Shown here: positions 63,000-64,000 of the stretch, piece after piece | How the letters are laid out: the number at the start of each line of letters is the position of its first letter | How positions within the stretch are numbered: position 1 is the stretch's first letter | NCBI GenBank assembly: GCA_963731035.1 | Contig: CAVSUY010000017.1 | Coordinates: 186,001-250,000, forward strand | Reading direction: 5' to 3' | From: JAANXG01 sp963731035 | GTDB taxonomy: Bacteria > Pseudomonadota > Gammaproteobacteria > Arenicellales > JAANXG01 | DNA length: 64,000 nucleotides | Notes under the pieces: model-generated | What the model was told of the DNA's origin: nothing | The model's input: only the letters and a program-made list of their open reading frames with translations | Database searches by the model: none | Position numbers and translations under genes: made by a program

Positions 63000-64000
63000 T
63001 CAGCGGCTGGCGAGCTGGTCGGGATCCCTTTCGGTGATCCGGCTGATTCGCTCGCGTGCCATCGCCAGGAAGGCGGCACGGTCACGCTCAGCGACAGGAG
63101 GCGCCTTGGGCGCGTCGTAGGTCAGAGGATTGCGGTGGACGCCATTGACGCGGAATTCATAGTGAAGGTGCGGTCCCGTCGCGAGGCCGGTACTGCCGAC
63201 GTAGCCGATCGCCTCGCCCTGGGAAACCTTCGCTCCTTTCTTCAGACCTTTTCTGTAGCCGGACAGGTGGCCATAGAGCGTGCTGTAACGGCCGCCGTGG
63301 GCCAGGACGATGGTTTTGCCGTATCCGCCATTACGGCCGATTGTCTCCACCCGTCCGTCGGCGGTGGCCAGCACCGGCGTCCCGGTGGGTGCCCCGTAGT
63401 CTACCCCCCGGTGTGCGCGCCACTTGCCAAGGATCGGGTGATACCGCCGCTTCGAGAAGCCGGACGTTATGCGACTCACCTTCATGGGCGTGCGCAGAAA
63501 CGTACCGCGCACGTTGTTGCCCTCGAGGTCGTAGTACTCCTTTCGGCCGGCGTCGTCGACATAGCGGACGGCCTGATAGACGGTTCCGTTGTTGAAGAAT
63601 TCCGCGGCGACGATGTCACCGGCCCCGACTGGCTTGCCGTTGGCGGACTTCTCCTCGTACAGAACCGAAAACCGATCGCCGGACCGGATATCCAGAGCGA
63701 AATCGATGTCCCATCCGAAAATCGACACCAGTTGCATGATCAAACGATCGCTCAGGCCCGCCCGGGAGGCCGAGAGGAACAGCGATGAGCCGATTGTCTG
63801 GCTGACGGTGTGTTCCTGCGTTTGGGTCGGTATTTTGCGTTTGTCTACGGAAAAATCGTCCGGATCCTGGAATCTGACCAGGATTTCCTCCAGTGCGTTC
63901 AGCTCGTAGCGTACTTGAGCCAGCGAGCCGCGATCGTCGAACCCGAAACGGATCCGGTGGTCGGGAAGCAACTTCTTCAAGGAAGCGCCCGCATCGCGCT
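63000..64000 (-). CDS. M23 family metallopeptidase (5' end beyond the window)
   Basis: At least 333 residues are visible; the frame continues past 64000. An OapA/LysM-like region (LKKLLPDHRIRFGFDDRGSL) precedes a long domain, then the LytM/M23 peptidase with zinc ligands in HRGVDYGAPTGTP and HLHYEFR. The enzyme cuts peptidoglycan stem peptides or regulates amidases. It is followed directly by anmK, and in Pseudomonas the same order places tyrS upstream. Confidence 0.95.
   Translation of the reverse strand, partial: RDAGASLKKLLPDHRIRFGFDDRGSLAQVRYELNALEEILVRFQDPDDFSVDKRKIPTQTQEHTVSQTIGSSLFLSASRAGLSDRLIMQLVSIFGWDIDFALDIRSGDRFSVLYEEKSANGKPVGAGDIVAAEFFNNGTVYQAVRYVDDAGRKEYYDLEGNNVRGTFLRTPMKVSRITSGFSKRRYHPILGKWRAHRGVDYGAPTGTPVLATADGRVETIGRNGGYGKTIVLAHGGRYSTLYGHLSGYRKGLKKGAKVSQGEAIGYVGSTGLATGPHLHYEFRVNGVHRNPLTYDAPKAPPVAERDRAAFLAMARERISRITERDPDQLASR

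Overview
The window looks like a chromosomal segment of a GC-rich gammaproteobacterium, probably a free-living or uncultured member outside the enteric group. The evidence is the set of gammaproteobacterial core genes (ttcA, tcdA, rarD, ycgN, erpA, anmK, uup, mazG). The order argC - DUF6776 - bactofilin - erpA - anmK - M23 peptidase also matches the order known in Pseudomonas and relatives. I saw no rRNA, tRNA, CRISPR array, transposase, integrase or phage structural gene. The family and genus cannot be fixed from the sequence alone.

Layout. 1-10 kb: a MoaD-like sulfur carrier overlaps a tungsten/molybdenum aldehyde ferredoxin oxidoreductase, divergent from an omega-amino acid aminotransferase. 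A TPR protein, an HD-type hydrolase, an ornithine decarboxylase-family enzyme, a GNAT, an Ldh2-type dehydrogenase and an MFS carrier follow. 10-20 kb: a ceramidase-family membrane protein, a molybdopterin oxidoreductase, a decayed MFS remnant, an atypical SDR, a 217-bp MITE-like repeat, a GST, a MaoC hydratase, ttcA, a YpfJ-type protease and a cystathionine synthase/lyase. 20-30 kb: an LpxL-type acyltransferase, two large cruciform repeats, a peroxiredoxin, an acyl-AMP ligase fused to an ACP, a gamma carbonic anhydrase and a secreted DUF4329 protein with a JAMM-like motif plus its translationally coupled partner. Stress and hydrolase genes end this part.

30-42 kb: metY with a hydrolase, a TAXI-type TRAP transporter (binding protein, fused permease, UspA), DUF2237, rarD, the ABC-F protein Uup and a YIP1-type membrane protein. 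42-49 kb: mazG, a zinc-ribbon protein, a beta-hydroxyacid dehydrogenase, a B12-binding radical SAM enzyme, tcdA, tatD and an ABC ATPase. 49-57.6 kb: one long operon holding an acyl-CoA ligase, a complete branched-chain-amino-acid-type ABC importer (LivG, H, M, K, F) and a PaaK-like CoA ligase, which looks like uptake and CoA activation of a carboxylic acid. 57.6-64 kb: a flippase-like protein, the second MITE copy and the argC-to-M23 core block.

Most genes are ordinary housekeeping or catabolic genes. The least explained content is in the noncoding repeats (two hairpins with the same loop but unrelated perfect stems, a MITE family with TIRs ending in CTAG, four paired REP-like palindromes), in the DUF4329 gene pair, and in a possible two-hairpin translational switch before the YIP1 gene.
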